DNA of 64,000 nucleotides from Bacillus gaemokensis. Its GTDB lineage: Bacteria; Bacillota; Bacilli; Bacillales; Bacillaceae_G. The translations under genes and the position numbers were made by a program. Under the pieces are notes generated by a model that made no database searches, was not told the DNA's origin, and saw only the letters and a list, made by a program, of their open reading frames with translations. Within the stretch, counting starts at the first letter, position 1. Each line of letters opens with the position of its first letter. Of the stretch, positions 10,226 to 21,601 are shown piece after piece. The stretch is from NCBI RefSeq assembly GCF_001590835.1, contig NZ_LTAQ01000023.1:286909-350908 (forward strand), written 5' to 3'.

Positions 10226-11326
10226 ATGAAGGTAAAAGAGCAGTTATCATCATTACAACCATATAAACCAGGTAAATCCCCGCAGCAAATGAAAGAAGTA
10301 TATGGAGAGCATTCATTTGTAAAATTAGCATCAAATGAAAATCCATTTGGTTGTTCACCGCGCGTTATAGAAGAATTGCAAAAAGGATGGCATGAACATG
10401 CTTTATACCCTGATGGAGGAGCTATAGAACTTCGCCAAACAATTGCAGAAACACTACAAGTTCAAAAGGATCAAATTATGTGTGGAAGTGGATTGGACGA
10501 GGTCATTCAAATCATAAGCCGTACAGTGCTCAAAGTGGGCGATACGATTGTAACAGCGGGAGAAACTTTCCCGCAATATCGTCATCATGCAGTGATTGAA
10601 GGGTGCGAAGTAAAAGAAGTCCCATTAAAAGCTGGTGCATATGACTTAGATGAAATTGCTTTAGCTATAGATGAAAAGACAAAAATTATTTGGATTTGTA
10701 ATCCGAATAATCCGACAGGCACATATATTGATAACCGAAAATTAAATGAATTTATAAACCAAGTACATGACAGTGCGCTAATTATAATAGATGAAGCGTA
10801 CTATGAATATGTCACAGCGAATGACTTTCCAGAAACGGTACCAATGTTGAAAAAGCATAAGAACCTTCTTGTATTGCGAACATTTTCTAAAGCGTATGGT
10901 TTAGCATCATTTCGCGTAGGCTATGCAATTGGGCATAAAGACATGATCGAGAAATTGAACATCGTTCGCCTTCCATTTAATGTTTCTTCACTTGCACAAA
11001 AAGCAGCAACGGTTGCCTGCAATGATCAAGAGTTCATTAAGGAAATTGCTCGTGTTAATCGAGAAGGAATAGAGCAATATGAAAGGTTTTGTGCAGAGGA
11101 TGGGATTCCTTTTTATCCATCTCAAACAAACTTTATCTTTTTACCAGTAGACGATGCACAGGAAATCTATGAACGATGTGCGCATGCAGGCTTTATTATT
11201 CGCCCATTTCCAAACGGTGTCCGTATTACGATTGGGACGATTGAACAGAATGAAGGAGTGATTTCAGTGTTAAAACAGCACTTTATAAATAAAAAAAATA
11301 CGTCTCGAGATGAGGCGAATGTGTAA
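10226..11326 (+). CDS. hisC: Histidinol-phosphate / aromatic aminotransferase
   Basis: A 366-residue fold-type I PLP aminotransferase of the HisC family. It shows SNENPFGCSP at about 30-39, NPNNPTG near residue 160, and the PLP lysine in TFSKAYGLASFRVGYA near 220. In Bacillus this family also acts on aromatic keto acids, so its place inside an aro operon suggests the last step of Tyr and Phe synthesis as well as histidine synthesis. The last 17 bases overlap tyrA, indicating translational coupling. Confidence 0.9.
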   Translation: MKVKEQLSSLQPYKPGKSPQQMKEVYGEHSFVKLASNENPFGCSPRVIEELQKGWHEHALYPDGGAIELRQTIAETLQVQKDQIMCGSGLDEVIQIISRTVLKVGDTIVTAGETFPQYRHHAVIEGCEVKEVPLKAGAYDLDEIALAIDEKTKIIWICNPNNPTGTYIDNRKLNEFINQVHDSALIIIDEAYYEYVTANDFPETVPMLKKHKNLLVLRTFSKAYGLASFRVGYAIGHKDMIEKLNIVRLPFNVSSLAQKAATVACNDQEFIKEIARVNREGIEQYERFCAEDGIPFYPSQTNFIFLPVDDAQEIYERCAHAGFIIRPFPNGVRITIGTIEQNEGVISVLKQHFINKKNTSRDEANV

Positions 11327-12422
11327 AAAGGTCGTACTAATTGGTACAGGATTAATCGGTGGTTCTCTGGCATTAGCGATTAAAAAAGAATATAAAACAG
11401 CAATCATTATAGGCTATGATATTCATAGTGAGCAAGTGGAGCGTGCGAAGGAACTGCATGTAGTTGATGAAATTGCAGAAGATTTACAGACTGCCTGTGA
11501 AGAGGCGAATTTAATTATTTTTGCCTCTCCCGTTGAGGAGACAACGAAGTTATTACGTAAGCTCGCAACATACGATTTACGTGAAGAGGTAATTGTTACA
11601 GATGTAGGAAGTACAAAAGGAAAAATCATGAATGAAGCGGAAGCTTTATTACCAAAGGGAATTTCTTTTATTGGGGGACATCCGATGGCGGGGTCTCATA
11701 AAACAGGTGTTGAAAGTGCAAAGGCACACTTGTTTGAAAATGCATTTTACATTTTAACACCAATGAGTCATGTGCCAAATCATCGAGTAGAAGAGCTAAA
11801 AGAATGGTTAAAAGGAACAGGGTCTCATTTTCTCGTATTGAATACGGAAGAACATGATTATGTAACAGGAATTGTAAGTCACTTCCCGCATTTAATTGCT
11901 GCGGGATTAGTGAAGCAAGTTGAAAAGCATGCAGGAGACAACCCACTTATTCATCAACTTGCCGCAGGTGGTTTCAAAGATATTACACGCATTGCATCAA
12001 GCAGTCCGAAAATGTGGAGTGATATTGTAAAACAAAATCGGGATCATTTATTACAATTATTAGAAGAGTGGATATTAGAAATGGAAGAGTTACACAAAAC
12101 AGTTGCTGAAGGCAATGCAGATGAGTTACAGAACTATTTTGCCAATGCAAAAGAATACCGTGACTCTTTACCGGTTCGCAAAAGTGGCGCAATTCCAGCT
12201 TATCATGACTTGTATGTTGACGTTTTAGATAAAGTGGGGGCATTGGCTCATATTACGAATATTTTAGCACACGAAGCAATTAGCATTACAAACTTACAAA
12301 TTTTAGAGGCGAGGGAAGGTTTGCTTGGTGTACTTCGCATTAGCTTTCAAAGAGAAGAAGATCGCTTAAAAGCAGCCATAGCACTACAGAAAGAAGAATA
12401 CCAAACATATGAAACGATGTAA
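11310..12422 (+). CDS. tyrA: Prephenate dehydrogenase
   Basis: Oxidises prephenate to 4-hydroxyphenylpyruvate with NAD. The N-terminal Rossmann motif is GTGLIGGSLA, the catalytic domain includes GGHPMAGSHKTG, and residues 295-365 or so form an ACT domain (YVDVLDKVGALAHITNILA) that usually senses tyrosine. Two in-frame ATG codons, 11310 and 11319, both lie within the end of hisC, so the exact start is uncertain by three residues. It is coupled to hisC and 18 bp ahead of the EPSP synthase gene. Confidence 0.94.
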   Translation: MRRMCKKVVLIGTGLIGGSLALAIKKEYKTAIIIGYDIHSEQVERAKELHVVDEIAEDLQTACEEANLIIFASPVEETTKLLRKLATYDLREEVIVTDVGSTKGKIMNEAEALLPKGISFIGGHPMAGSHKTGVESAKAHLFENAFYILTPMSHVPNHRVEELKEWLKGTGSHFLVLNTEEHDYVTGIVSHFPHLIAAGLVKQVEKHAGDNPLIHQLAAGGFKDITRIASSSPKMWSDIVKQNRDHLLQLLEEWILEMEELHKTVAEGNADELQNYFANAKEYRDSLPVRKSGAIPAYHDLYVDVLDKVGALAHITNILAHEAISITNLQILEAREGLLGVLRISFQREEDRLKAAIALQKEEYQTYETM

Positions 12423-12440
12423 TAAGGAGGCGATGAAATT

Positions 12441-13745
12441 ATGAAAGAACAAACAATACAAAATGTAAAAAGTGGATTGCAAGGAACAATTACAATTCCA
12501 GGTGATAAATCAATTTCACACCGTGCGGTTATGTTTGGAGCAATTGCAAAGGGGAAAACAACAATTAAAGGTTTTTTACCTGGTGCAGACTGTTTAAGTA
12601 CAATTGCTTGTTTTAAAGAAATGGGAGTAGAGATTACACAAAATGGTGACGAAGTAGTTGTAATCGGAAAAGGATTAGAAGGATTACAAGAACCTAAAAG
12701 TGTTTTAGATGTTGGCAATTCGGGTACAACGATTCGGTTAATATCAGGGATACTTGTGAACACGCCTTTCCATTCCTGTATCCAAGGGGATTCATCGATT
12801 GGAAAAAGACCGATGAAACGTGTAACGAATCCGCTTAGGCTTATGGGAGCGAAGATTGATGGTAGAGAAGACGGAACATTTACCCCACTTACAATACGAG
12901 GTGGGAATTTAAAAGCAATCGATTATATTTCACCTGTAGCAAGTGCACAAGTGAAATCAGCAGTTTTACTTGCAGGACTTCGCGCAGAAGGTGTAACAGC
13001 TGTTACAGAACCTCATATTTCACGAGACCACACGGAAAGAATGCTTGAGGCATTTGGCGTTACAGTAACTCGTGAGGAGAAAACTGTAAAGATTGCTGGT
13101 GGACAACAATTGATCGGGACGGATATTCAGATTCCTGGTGATATATCTTCAGCGGCATTTTTCTTAGCTGCAGGAGCGGTTATTCCAAATAGTAAAATTG
13201 TATTACAAAACGTTGGGATGAATCCGACACGTACAGGAGTTATAGATGCTCTTATAAAAATGGGTGCTAAGTTAGAAATACATCCGATTAATAAGGATGC
13301 ATCCGAACCGGCTGCGAATATGACGATTGAAACGTCATCACTTCAAGGGATTGAAATTGGTGGGGATATTATCCCAAGGCTTATCGATGAAATACCGATT
13401 ATTGCACTTGCAGCAACACAAGCAGAAGGAATTACAGTTATCAAAGATGCACATGAATTAAAAGTAAAAGAAACAAACCGAATAGATACAGTTGTAGCTG
13501 AATTAACAAAACTAGGTGCACGTATTGAAGCAACGGATGATGGAATGATTATTTACGGTAAGTCTGCGTTAAAGGGGAATAAAGTGAATAGTCATGGTGA
13601 TCATAGGATTGGGATGATGCTTGCGATTGCTGGAAGCTTAGCTGATGGTGAAACGATTATCGCGGATGCTGAAGCTGTTGGCGTATCGTATCCGACATTC
13701 TTTAACGAACTCAGTAAATTGCAAATAGAATTAGACAAGGCATAA
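12441..13745 (+). CDS. aroA: EPSP synthase (3-phosphoshikimate 1-carboxyvinyltransferase)
   Basis: A 434-residue EPSP synthase (aroE in B. subtilis naming), which joins PEP to shikimate 3-phosphate. Seen are [16 protein letters not shown] near the N-terminus, [12 protein letters not shown] near residue 93, and [14 protein letters not shown] near the C-terminus. The class I or class II nature was not judged. ATG 12441 or the one shortly upstream follows AAGGAGG. Last gene of the operon, closed by a long hairpin. Confidence 0.95.
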   Translation: MKEQTIQNVKSGLQGTITIPGDKSISHRAVMFGAIAKGKTTIKGFLPGADCLSTIACFKEMGVEITQNGDEVVVIGKGLEGLQEPKSVLDVGNSGTTIRLISGILVNTPFHSCIQGDSSIGKRPMKRVTNPLRLMGAKIDGREDGTFTPLTIRGGNLKAIDYISPVASAQVKSAVLLAGLRAEGVTAVTEPHISRDHTERMLEAFGVTVTREEKTVKIAGGQQLIGTDIQIPGDISSAAFFLAAGAVIPNSKIVLQNVGMNPTRTGVIDALIKMGAKLEIHPINKDASEPAANMTIETSSLQGIEIGGDIIPRLIDEIPIIALAATQAEGITVIKDAHELKVKETNRIDTVVAELTKLGARIEATDDGMIIYGKSALKGNKVNSHGDHRIGMMLAIAGSLADGETIIADAEAVGVSYPTFFNELSKLQIELDKA

Positions 13746-13797
13746 AACAAAAACGTCTATAACAACTGTTTTTTAATTGTTATAGACGTTTTTGTTT
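13745..13797. terminator. Bidirectional terminator after the aro operon
   Basis: A 21-bp perfect stem whose 5' arm contains AAACGTCTATAACAA, flanked by A and T tracts, lies between convergent genes. It overlaps the stop codon of the minus-strand gene by two bases. Confidence 0.9.
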
Positions 13798-14332
13798 AAG
13801 TTACTGGGGAAGGGAATCTAGCGCCTTCAAAATGTGTAAGGCTATTAAGTAAATTAATCGTACCGGCTACGTTAGAGATAAAAAATACCTCAACAATATC
13901 TTCACACTTTAATTGATTAATAGTGGAAACTGATACGATATTTTTAATCTGTAAATTTGCTCCAAAGAAATCGTTATCAGCAGCTATTTCGTGACCGTTT
14001 ACTAGGATACTTATTCTTCCTCTGTAGTCTTTATTAAAGTTACTAGGCGCGAAAAGTACACTTGCATTTAAAGAATATACACCTTTTGTTTCTGGTATGA
14101 ACATGGATGCAGCTGAGTTGAATTCATTCGCTAAATCAAATTGTATATTAGGGTATAAAACTTTCACTGTAGTATTCGCGGGTATTTGTTGAAGTGTAGA
14201 CATGTTGATGGCTCTGAATGCAGATGGTCTTGTGAAATTAGAATTCTCTTCTGTGTGACGCCTATTTCTTCTTAAGGAAAGTGGATCTCGATTTGCATTT
14301 AATCTATTTATTTTATCAAAGTAAGAATTCAT
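13796..14332 (-). CDS. C1q/TNF-like jelly-roll protein, possible spore-surface protein
   Basis: A 178-residue protein without signal peptide or membrane segment. The first 45 residues are polar and basic (RRNRRHTEENSN). From about residue 50 the pattern YPNIQFDLANEFNSAASMFIPETKGVYSL, then a strand-rich stretch (YRGRISILVNGHEIAADND), resembles the C1q/TNF jelly-roll seen in BclA C-terminal domains. Collagen-like GXX repeats are absent. By analogy it could be an exosporium or coat protein, but this is inference. Monocistronic, convergent with the aro operon. Confidence 0.55.
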   Translation of the reverse strand: MNSYFDKINRLNANRDPLSLRRNRRHTEENSNFTRPSAFRAINMSTLQQIPANTTVKVLYPNIQFDLANEFNSAASMFIPETKGVYSLNASVLFAPSNFNKDYRGRISILVNGHEIAADNDFFGANLQIKNIVSVSTINQLKCEDIVEVFFISNVAGTINLLNSLTHFEGARFPSPVT

Positions 14333-14602
14333 AATGATTTACTCTTCCCTTCTTTATTTTTGAATATATAAATTGAGATGAAAGTAATTGACTTGGACAA
14401 ATTATGTATCTGAGGATTAACAGTTTATTGATAAATAACTTGTAAGAAAATAAGAAGGTTGGGATTTTTAGCAGAGATGTCAAGGTAAGGGCTTTATTTC
14501 ATATGATATACAGAGGACATGAGAAGAGTGATTCTTGAATTTATGATAAATCGGCAATTAGAAAATATATTAGAAAGGAAGATGTATAAATCATCTTCTT
14601 TT

Positions 14603-14746
14603 TTTATCCCGCTATTTGCGGGCAGTAAGACCTCCACCTCAAAATTCGGAAAAATGGGGGATCAACTACCCCTAAAAGCCCGATTGGTGAAGGCTAATAA
14701 TCAGTGGGGGATAAAGCCCCCCCCACTGATTAAAGTTTCACTTTAT
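14603..14746 (+). repeat. bcr1-type B. cereus-group repeat with TTTAT duplications
   Basis: A 134-bp GC-richer block (14608-14741) begins CCCGCTATTTGCGGGC and ends AAAGTTTCAC, and is flanked on both sides by TTTAT (14603-14607 and 14742-14746). Internal pairs such as ATCAGTGGGGG with CCCCCCACTGAT give folding potential. This matches what I recall of bcr1, a roughly 155-bp mobile repeat of the group that inserts at TTTAT. It lies between genes and interrupts none. Confidence 0.75.
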
Positions 14747-14807
14747 GTTAGATAGGATTTTAAACGGAATACTGCGAATTAAATAAGTGGAATAGGAGGA
14801 TGAAATA

Positions 14808-15980
14808 ATGAAAGTAATTGAATTAGTAGAAAACCGTTACAGTGAGGTAATAGAACTATCAGAATACGCTTTTCAATATAAAACACCGGAAAATCAACTT
14901 GAAAATCGCTTTAAGCTAATGAAAGAACATCATCGGCTATATGGAATACTTGAGAAAAATAAGCTCGCGGCGAAATTACACCTTATTCCACTTACAATTA
15001 ATATGGGTGATGAAGTTTATAAAATGGGTGGAATTGCAGGTGTAGCGACATATCCAGAGTATAGAAGAAGTGGGTATGTAAAAGAACTATTAAAATATGC
15101 ATTAGAGACAATGAAGGATAGTGGATATAGTGTATCCATGTTGCATCCATTCGCTGTTTCTTTTTATAGAAAATATGGATGGGAACTTTTTGCAAATCGT
15201 CTTATATGCACTCTGACAAAATCAGATTTAGTTATGCAAAAGTCAGTTAAGGGAACAGTAACACGTTATCATAAAGATTCCCATTCCGAAGAAATTAGTG
15301 AATTATATGAAAGGTTCGCTAAAGGTTTCGCTGGTATGCTAGTACGAAGTAAAGAATGGTGGAAGCAATCGGTTTATCACGATCTTACTGCTGCGGTTTA
15401 TTATAATGAAGAAAACGAAGCGATGGGTTACATTCTTTACGAAATAAAAGATTCAAAAATGACAGTTGAAGAATTTATCCCATTAAACAATGAAGCTAGA
15501 AACGGACTTTGGAATTTTATTTGTCAGCATGATTCGATGATAAAAGAGCTTAAGATGGTACTACATGAAAGAGAACCGTTATTGTATACACTGCAAGAAC
15601 CACGAATAAAGGCAGAGATTATGCCATATTTTATGGTTCGAATTGTTGATGTAGAGAGCTTTATTGAACAATATTCATTTGAATGGAATAACCAGGGGAA
15701 TGATGTAACCTTACATATTTCTGATTCATTTGCACCATGGAATAATAAGACGGTTGTATTAAAGAATAAAGAAGCTGTATTTGTTAATGATGCAGAAGGA
15801 AAAGAGCTACAAAATATAGGGATTCAATTGGATATAAATGCATTATCGGCAATGTTATTTGGATATAAGCGTCCATTAGAACTATACGAAATTGGTCATA
15901 TTTCAGGAACAGAGGAAGAAGTAAATGCGCTTGAACATTTGATTCCATTACATAGACCGTTTATTTATGATTTCTTTTAA
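14808..15980 (+). CDS. Eis-like GNAT N-acetyltransferase
   Basis: A 390-residue protein with the Eis architecture: an N-terminal GNAT domain (GGIAGVATYPEYRRSGYVKELL near residue 70), a second degenerate GNAT half, and a C-terminal SCP2-like domain ending in a free carboxylate (IYDFF). Eis proteins acetylate amines such as aminoglycosides or lysines. A 404-residue paralogue lies at 26999-28213. ATG 14808 follows AGGAGGATG. Confidence 0.85.
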   Translation: MKVIELVENRYSEVIELSEYAFQYKTPENQLENRFKLMKEHHRLYGILEKNKLAAKLHLIPLTINMGDEVYKMGGIAGVATYPEYRRSGYVKELLKYALETMKDSGYSVSMLHPFAVSFYRKYGWELFANRLICTLTKSDLVMQKSVKGTVTRYHKDSHSEEISELYERFAKGFAGMLVRSKEWWKQSVYHDLTAAVYYNEENEAMGYILYEIKDSKMTVEEFIPLNNEARNGLWNFICQHDSMIKELKMVLHEREPLLYTLQEPRIKAEIMPYFMVRIVDVESFIEQYSFEWNNQGNDVTLHISDSFAPWNNKTVVLKNKEAVFVNDAEGKELQNIGIQLDINALSAMLFGYKRPLELYEIGHISGTEEEVNALEHLIPLHRPFIYDFF

Positions 15981-16114
15981 GTGCTTTTTATTTTGCTGAA
16001 ACATAGGGTGATTATTTTGGAGGAGAATAAAAATTTTGATTGCTGCAATAGAAAGATGATTAGATATACCTTTAGCTGGCTAAATATGTTATAGTAAGTG
16101 AAGTATGTATATAA

Positions 16115-17764
<1,650 letters not shown>

Positions 17765-17775
17765 TCTGTAATAAG

Positions 17776-17810
17776 AAAGCCCTTTCTCTATAATAGAGCG
17801 AGGGCTTTTT
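17776..17810 (+). terminator. Terminator after ykpA
   Basis: AAAGCCCT pairs with AGGGCTTT, with a nested CTCTA/TAGAG stem, then TTTTT. Confidence 0.85.
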
Positions 17811-18210
17811 GTCATATATGAAGAAGGGGTATTATTTTGTTACTATTCATGAATCTATGAAGGAAAGAAGCAGTAAGAAGAAACATCCTTAACATGAATA
17901 AATTAGCAGCAACAAACCCAATTGGTAGTTTTGGAAATAAGAATGTTTGCGAAGTGAAGAGTAAAGGTTTATAGTATGTTTGTCACATTAATTGGACGTT
18001 TTAGAGAGGTAGAATGTTACAAATGTATGTAATTATATAGAAAAAGAAGTAACAATGTTTAATAAGAAATAGTTGAATAAATAAAGACTTAAACTTATAA
18101 TTACTAATATTCTTCATGAGGTTAAAGAAAAGGTTGTTAGGGGAAGAAATACTGAAAACAGAGATAGACTTATAAAACATAAGCCTTGGATGATTAAAAG
18201 AGGTGGAGAG
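17811..18210. other. Intergenic region before the LTA synthase gene
   Basis: About 400 bp of AT-rich DNA without a convincing ORF, hairpin or repeat. It presumably holds the promoter of the downstream gene, which I could not place. Confidence 0.5.
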
Positions 18211-20175
18211 ATGAAACAATTATTATTAAAGAGCAAGCGTGTACTTAGTAACCATTTTGGATTTTTTGTTTTTGCTGTTGTGTTATTTTGGTTAAAAACA
18301 TATGCAGCGTATGTGACAGAATTTAATCTAGGAATATCAAACACAATCCAAAAATTCCTACTATTTTTGAACCCGTTAAGTTCAGCAGTACTATTTTTAG
18401 GGCTTGCATTATTTGCAAAAGGGAAACGATCTTATATTTGGCTAATTATTATTAATTTGTTAATGACAGTTCTATTATACGCAAACGTGGTATATTACCG
18501 CTTTTTTAGTGATTTTATTACGTTCCCGACATTAACACAAACAAATAACTTTGGAGATTTAGGTGGAAGTATTTTTGCATTGTTACAGCCGTATGACCCA
18601 TTGTATTTCTTAGATACGATTATTTTACTTGCGCTAGTAATAACAAAGATTGCTAATCCAAAACCAATTCGTGTTGCAAAATATAAATTGTCACTTGTAT
18701 TTATCTCAGCAATTTTAATTTTCAGCGTCAATTTAGGTTTGGCAGAATCTGATCGTCCTGAATTGCTAACAAGAACATTTGACCGAAATTACATTGTGAA
18801 ATATTTAGGTGCATATAACTATACAATCTATGATGGCATTCAAAGCATGAAAGCGTCGACGGAACGAGCTTTAGCTGATGGAGATAGTATGACAGGTGTA
18901 CGAAACTACATCGCATCAAACTATGCAAGCCCTAACCCCGAGTATTTTGGTAAGGGGAAAGGTATGAACGTTATTTATATTCATTTAGAATCGTTTCAAA
19001 ACTTTTTAATTAATTACAAGTTGAATGGACAAGAAGTTACACCATTTTTAAATTCATTTACGAATGATGAAAATACACTGTATTTTGATAACTTCTTCCA
19101 TCAAACAGGTCAAGGTAAAACGTCTGATGCGGAGTTTATGTTAGAGAACTCAATGTTCGGATTACCGCAAGGATCTGTATTTACAACGAAATCTCATAAT
19201 ACGTATCAAGCTGCACCAGCTATTCTAGGACAACAGGGATATACTTCCGCAGTATTCCATGGTAACTATAAAACATTCTGGAACCGTGATGATGTTTATA
19301 AGTCATTTGGTTTTAATAAATTCTTTGATGCGGCATACTATGATATGAATGAAAAAGATGTTGTAAATTATGGTTTGAAAGATAAGCCATTCTTTAATGA
19401 GTCTATTCCGTTGTTACAAACATTAAAGCAACCATTCTATACGAAATTTATTACGTTATCGAATCACTTCCCTTATCCAATCGATAAGCAAGAAGCGACA
19501 ATTGAACCAGCAAAAACAGGTGATTCATCTGTAGATACGTATTTCCAAACAGCACGTTATTTAGATGAATCAGTAAAAAGCTTTATGGACTACTTGAAAC
19601 AATCTGGTTTATATGACAATTCAATCATTGTGATGTATGGAGACCATTATGGTATTTCGGATAACCACAACGCAGCAATGTCACAAATTATGGGTAAAGA
19701 AATGAATTCATTTGAAAATGCACAACTGCAACGTGTACCTTTAATTATTCGTGTACCAGGAATGGAGGGGGGCGTACAACATCAATATGGTGGAGAAATT
19801 GATGTGCTTCCAACACTATTACATTTACTAGGTACGGATACAAAGAATTATATTCAATTTGGTACAGACTTATTGTCGCCAGAACATAAACAGGTTGTTG
19901 CATTCCGTAATGGTAACTATGTAAGTCCGGCTGTTACAGCACTTAACGGAAAGTATTATGATACAACTACTGGAAAAATAGTAGAGAAGACGGATGAGAT
20001 AAAACAAAATGAACAAATGGTAGAGCAGAAACTTAAGTTTTCTGATCAAGTTGTAAATGGTGATTTATTACGATTCTACACACCAGAAGGATTTACACCA
20101 GTAGATCGTTCGCAGTATAACTATAATCATCGTGATAAAAATAAGACGAAGGTGAAAACGACTGGGGAAGGATGA
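18211..20175 (+). CDS. Lipoteichoic acid synthase family sulfatase
   Basis: An LtaS-type polyglycerolphosphate synthase of 654 residues, acting at the outer face of the membrane on phosphatidylglycerol. Five membrane segments occupy the first 180 residues or so. The extracellular sulfatase-like domain shows YIHLESFQNF, the catalytic Thr in GQGKTSDAEF, FHGNYKTFWNRD and YGDHYG. ATG 18211 (MKQLLL) follows AGGTGGAGAG; an in-frame upstream ATG at 18190 has no ribosome site. The group encodes several LtaS paralogues, so the exact one is not assigned. Confidence 0.93.
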   Translation: MKQLLLKSKRVLSNHFGFFVFAVVLFWLKTYAAYVTEFNLGISNTIQKFLLFLNPLSSAVLFLGLALFAKGKRSYIWLIIINLLMTVLLYANVVYYRFFSDFITFPTLTQTNNFGDLGGSIFALLQPYDPLYFLDTIILLALVITKIANPKPIRVAKYKLSLVFISAILIFSVNLGLAESDRPELLTRTFDRNYIVKYLGAYNYTIYDGIQSMKASTERALADGDSMTGVRNYIASNYASPNPEYFGKGKGMNVIYIHLESFQNFLINYKLNGQEVTPFLNSFTNDENTLYFDNFFHQTGQGKTSDAEFMLENSMFGLPQGSVFTTKSHNTYQAAPAILGQQGYTSAVFHGNYKTFWNRDDVYKSFGFNKFFDAAYYDMNEKDVVNYGLKDKPFFNESIPLLQTLKQPFYTKFITLSNHFPYPIDKQEATIEPAKTGDSSVDTYFQTARYLDESVKSFMDYLKQSGLYDNSIIVMYGDHYGISDNHNAAMSQIMGKEMNSFENAQLQRVPLIIRVPGMEGGVQHQYGGEIDVLPTLLHLLGTDTKNYIQFGTDLLSPEHKQVVAFRNGNYVSPAVTALNGKYYDTTTGKIVEKTDEIKQNEQMVEQKLKFSDQVVNGDLLRFYTPEGFTPVDRSQYNYNHRDKNKTKVKTTGEG

Positions 20176-20179
20176 TTTG

Positions 20180-20225
20180 AAACACTCTTATGAAGCGATA
20201 CGCATTCATAAGAGTGTTTTTTTTT
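20180..20225 (+). terminator. Terminator after the LTA synthase gene
   Basis: AAACACTCTTATGAA pairs with TTCATAAGAGTGTTT across a short loop and is followed by a long T tract. Confidence 0.88.
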
Positions 20226-20291
20226 GTAGTATTTTAAAAATCATTGAACTATTATTATAAGTAAATATCAAGTAATAAAGGGAGAGTGTGT

Positions 20292-20717
20292 ATGAAGTTT
20301 CAAAATGAAAAAGTAGTATTACATTTAGAAATTGTGAAATATCAATTTGAAAATGCAGAAGATAAATATGATAGAAATTGGTTAATGGTAAAATTGAAAT
20401 TTTCAGAAGAAAAAAGGGTTTTTGAAACAATGGATCCTTGTTTAGAAACTCATGAATTACAATATATGATTAAATGGTTTCAATTACTACCAAAGCCTAC
20501 ATATAATGAATTAGATTTTACTGAGCCGAATTTAGCGTTTGAATTTATGGGAGAAAAAGAAAATGAATTCCATATTGTAGTTCATTTATCTCATGAAAGT
20601 AAGCCTTCATGGTGTCAGGAGGACGAGTATTCATTTTCCATTAGTATGACTAAAGAGGAGAGGGAGAACATTATTCATTCTTTAGTGGAGCAACAAACAA
20701 AATTCCCAAAGTGCTAA
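20292..20717 (+). CDS. WapI-family immunity-like protein
   Basis: A 141-residue soluble acidic protein. The opening EKVVLHLEIVKYQFENAEDKYDRNWLMVKLKF, then DPCLETHELQYMIKWF, matches my memory of small Bacillus proteins annotated as WapI-type immunity or DUF proteins, which neutralise contact-dependent toxins. No toxin gene lies nearby, so if this is an immunity protein it is an orphan. I chose ATG 20292 over GTG 20286 because AAAGGGAGAG lies at proper spacing. A terminator follows directly. Confidence 0.55.
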   Translation: MKFQNEKVVLHLEIVKYQFENAEDKYDRNWLMVKLKFSEEKRVFETMDPCLETHELQYMIKWFQLLPKPTYNELDFTEPNLAFEFMGEKENEFHIVVHLSHESKPSWCQEDEYSFSISMTKEERENIIHSLVEQQTKFPKC

Positions 20718-20718
20718 A

Positions 20719-20756
20719 AAAAGACTTGAATTCCAATAAAGGAACTCAAGTCTTTT
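20719..20756. terminator. Bidirectional terminator
   Basis: AAAGACTTGAATTCC pairs with GGAACTCAAGTCTTT between convergent genes, with A and T runs at the ends. Confidence 0.85.
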
Positions 20757-20759
20757 CTA

Positions 20760-21584
20760 TTAAATACGTTTATCATGCCAGAAATTTAATGGGAAATGTT
20801 CATCTTCATGATAGCTTTCTAGTTCATACCCTTTTTCTTTTAGGCCTTTAATAATTGCAGGTACTGCTTTTACTGATTGTGGGTGAATATCATGCATTAA
20901 TACGACTTCTGTTGGATTTGTTGCACCAGCAAGAACATTTTGCACAATTTGTGCAGCAGCAGCGTCTACTGGCACCTTATTATATTTCCAGTCTAAAGAG
21001 TCAATTGTCCAGTCCCAAACTTTCAAGCCACTTTCTACAACTTTATTCCGAAGTGCTTCGTTTAACCCTGGCATTGATCCGTAAGATGGACGAGTTAATA
21101 CAGGAGATTTCCCGATAACTCCAGCGATTAAGCTCTGATCTTCTTTCATTTCATCTACATAATGACCTTCTGTATAAAGCTTTTTGTAGTTATGTGTCAT
21201 ACTGTGCATGCCAACGTAATGTCCTTCAGCAAATTCGCGTTTTACAAGATCAGGGAATGCTTTAACATTTGCTCCAATAAGGAAAAATGTAGCTTTAGCT
21301 TCTTCTTTTTTTAACATTTCTAACAGTTCAGCAGTGTATTTTCCAGGACCATCATCAAATGTTAAATAAGCCACTTTTCTAACTTGCCCATTGTATTGCT
21401 TAGGAGCTTCTTTTGGAGTAAGAGCAGTTTGAATTTCACTTACAAGCTGAACAGATTTTGTTTCATCTTCCGCGCTTGCTCGAGCAATATGAGTCGAACC
21501 GTAAATTACTTCGTATGAAAATAATACCCCGACGCAAATCAACAAAGTTCTTTTTACTAAAGTTGTCATTTTAATTCCATTCAT
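20760..21584 (-). CDS. Peptidoglycan N-acetylglucosamine deacetylase (CE4)
   Basis: A 274-residue carbohydrate esterase family 4 enzyme. An N-terminal signal or anchor (TLLICVGVLFSYEVIYG) suggests export. Catalytic motifs are TFDDGP at 75-80, the zinc-binding H127-x3-H131 (HSMTH), RPSYG at 165-169, and LMHDIHP near the C-terminus. It resembles the B. cereus PgdA-type deacetylase BC1960 as I remember it. Deacetylation of cell-wall glycan gives lysozyme resistance. ATG 21584 follows AGAGAAGG on the minus strand. Confidence 0.88.
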   Translation of the reverse strand: MNGIKMTTLVKRTLLICVGVLFSYEVIYGSTHIARASAEDETKSVQLVSEIQTALTPKEAPKQYNGQVRKVAYLTFDDGPGKYTAELLEMLKKEEAKATFFLIGANVKAFPDLVKREFAEGHYVGMHSMTHNYKKLYTEGHYVDEMKEDQSLIAGVIGKSPVLTRPSYGSMPGLNEALRNKVVESGLKVWDWTIDSLDWKYNKVPVDAAAAQIVQNVLAGATNPTEVVLMHDIHPQSVKAVPAIIKGLKEKGYELESYHEDEHFPLNFWHDKRI

Positions 21585-21601
21585 AATTTTCCTTCTCTCT
21601 A

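Noticed and set aside
10158-10358. Antisense frames over the aro genes, HelD, PduL and others
   Set aside because: They mirror the codon structure of strongly supported genes and lack ribosome sites.
14519-14755. A 78-codon plus-strand frame
   Set aside because: It reads through the bcr1 repeat and its flanks, has no good ribosome site, and its composition follows the repeat.
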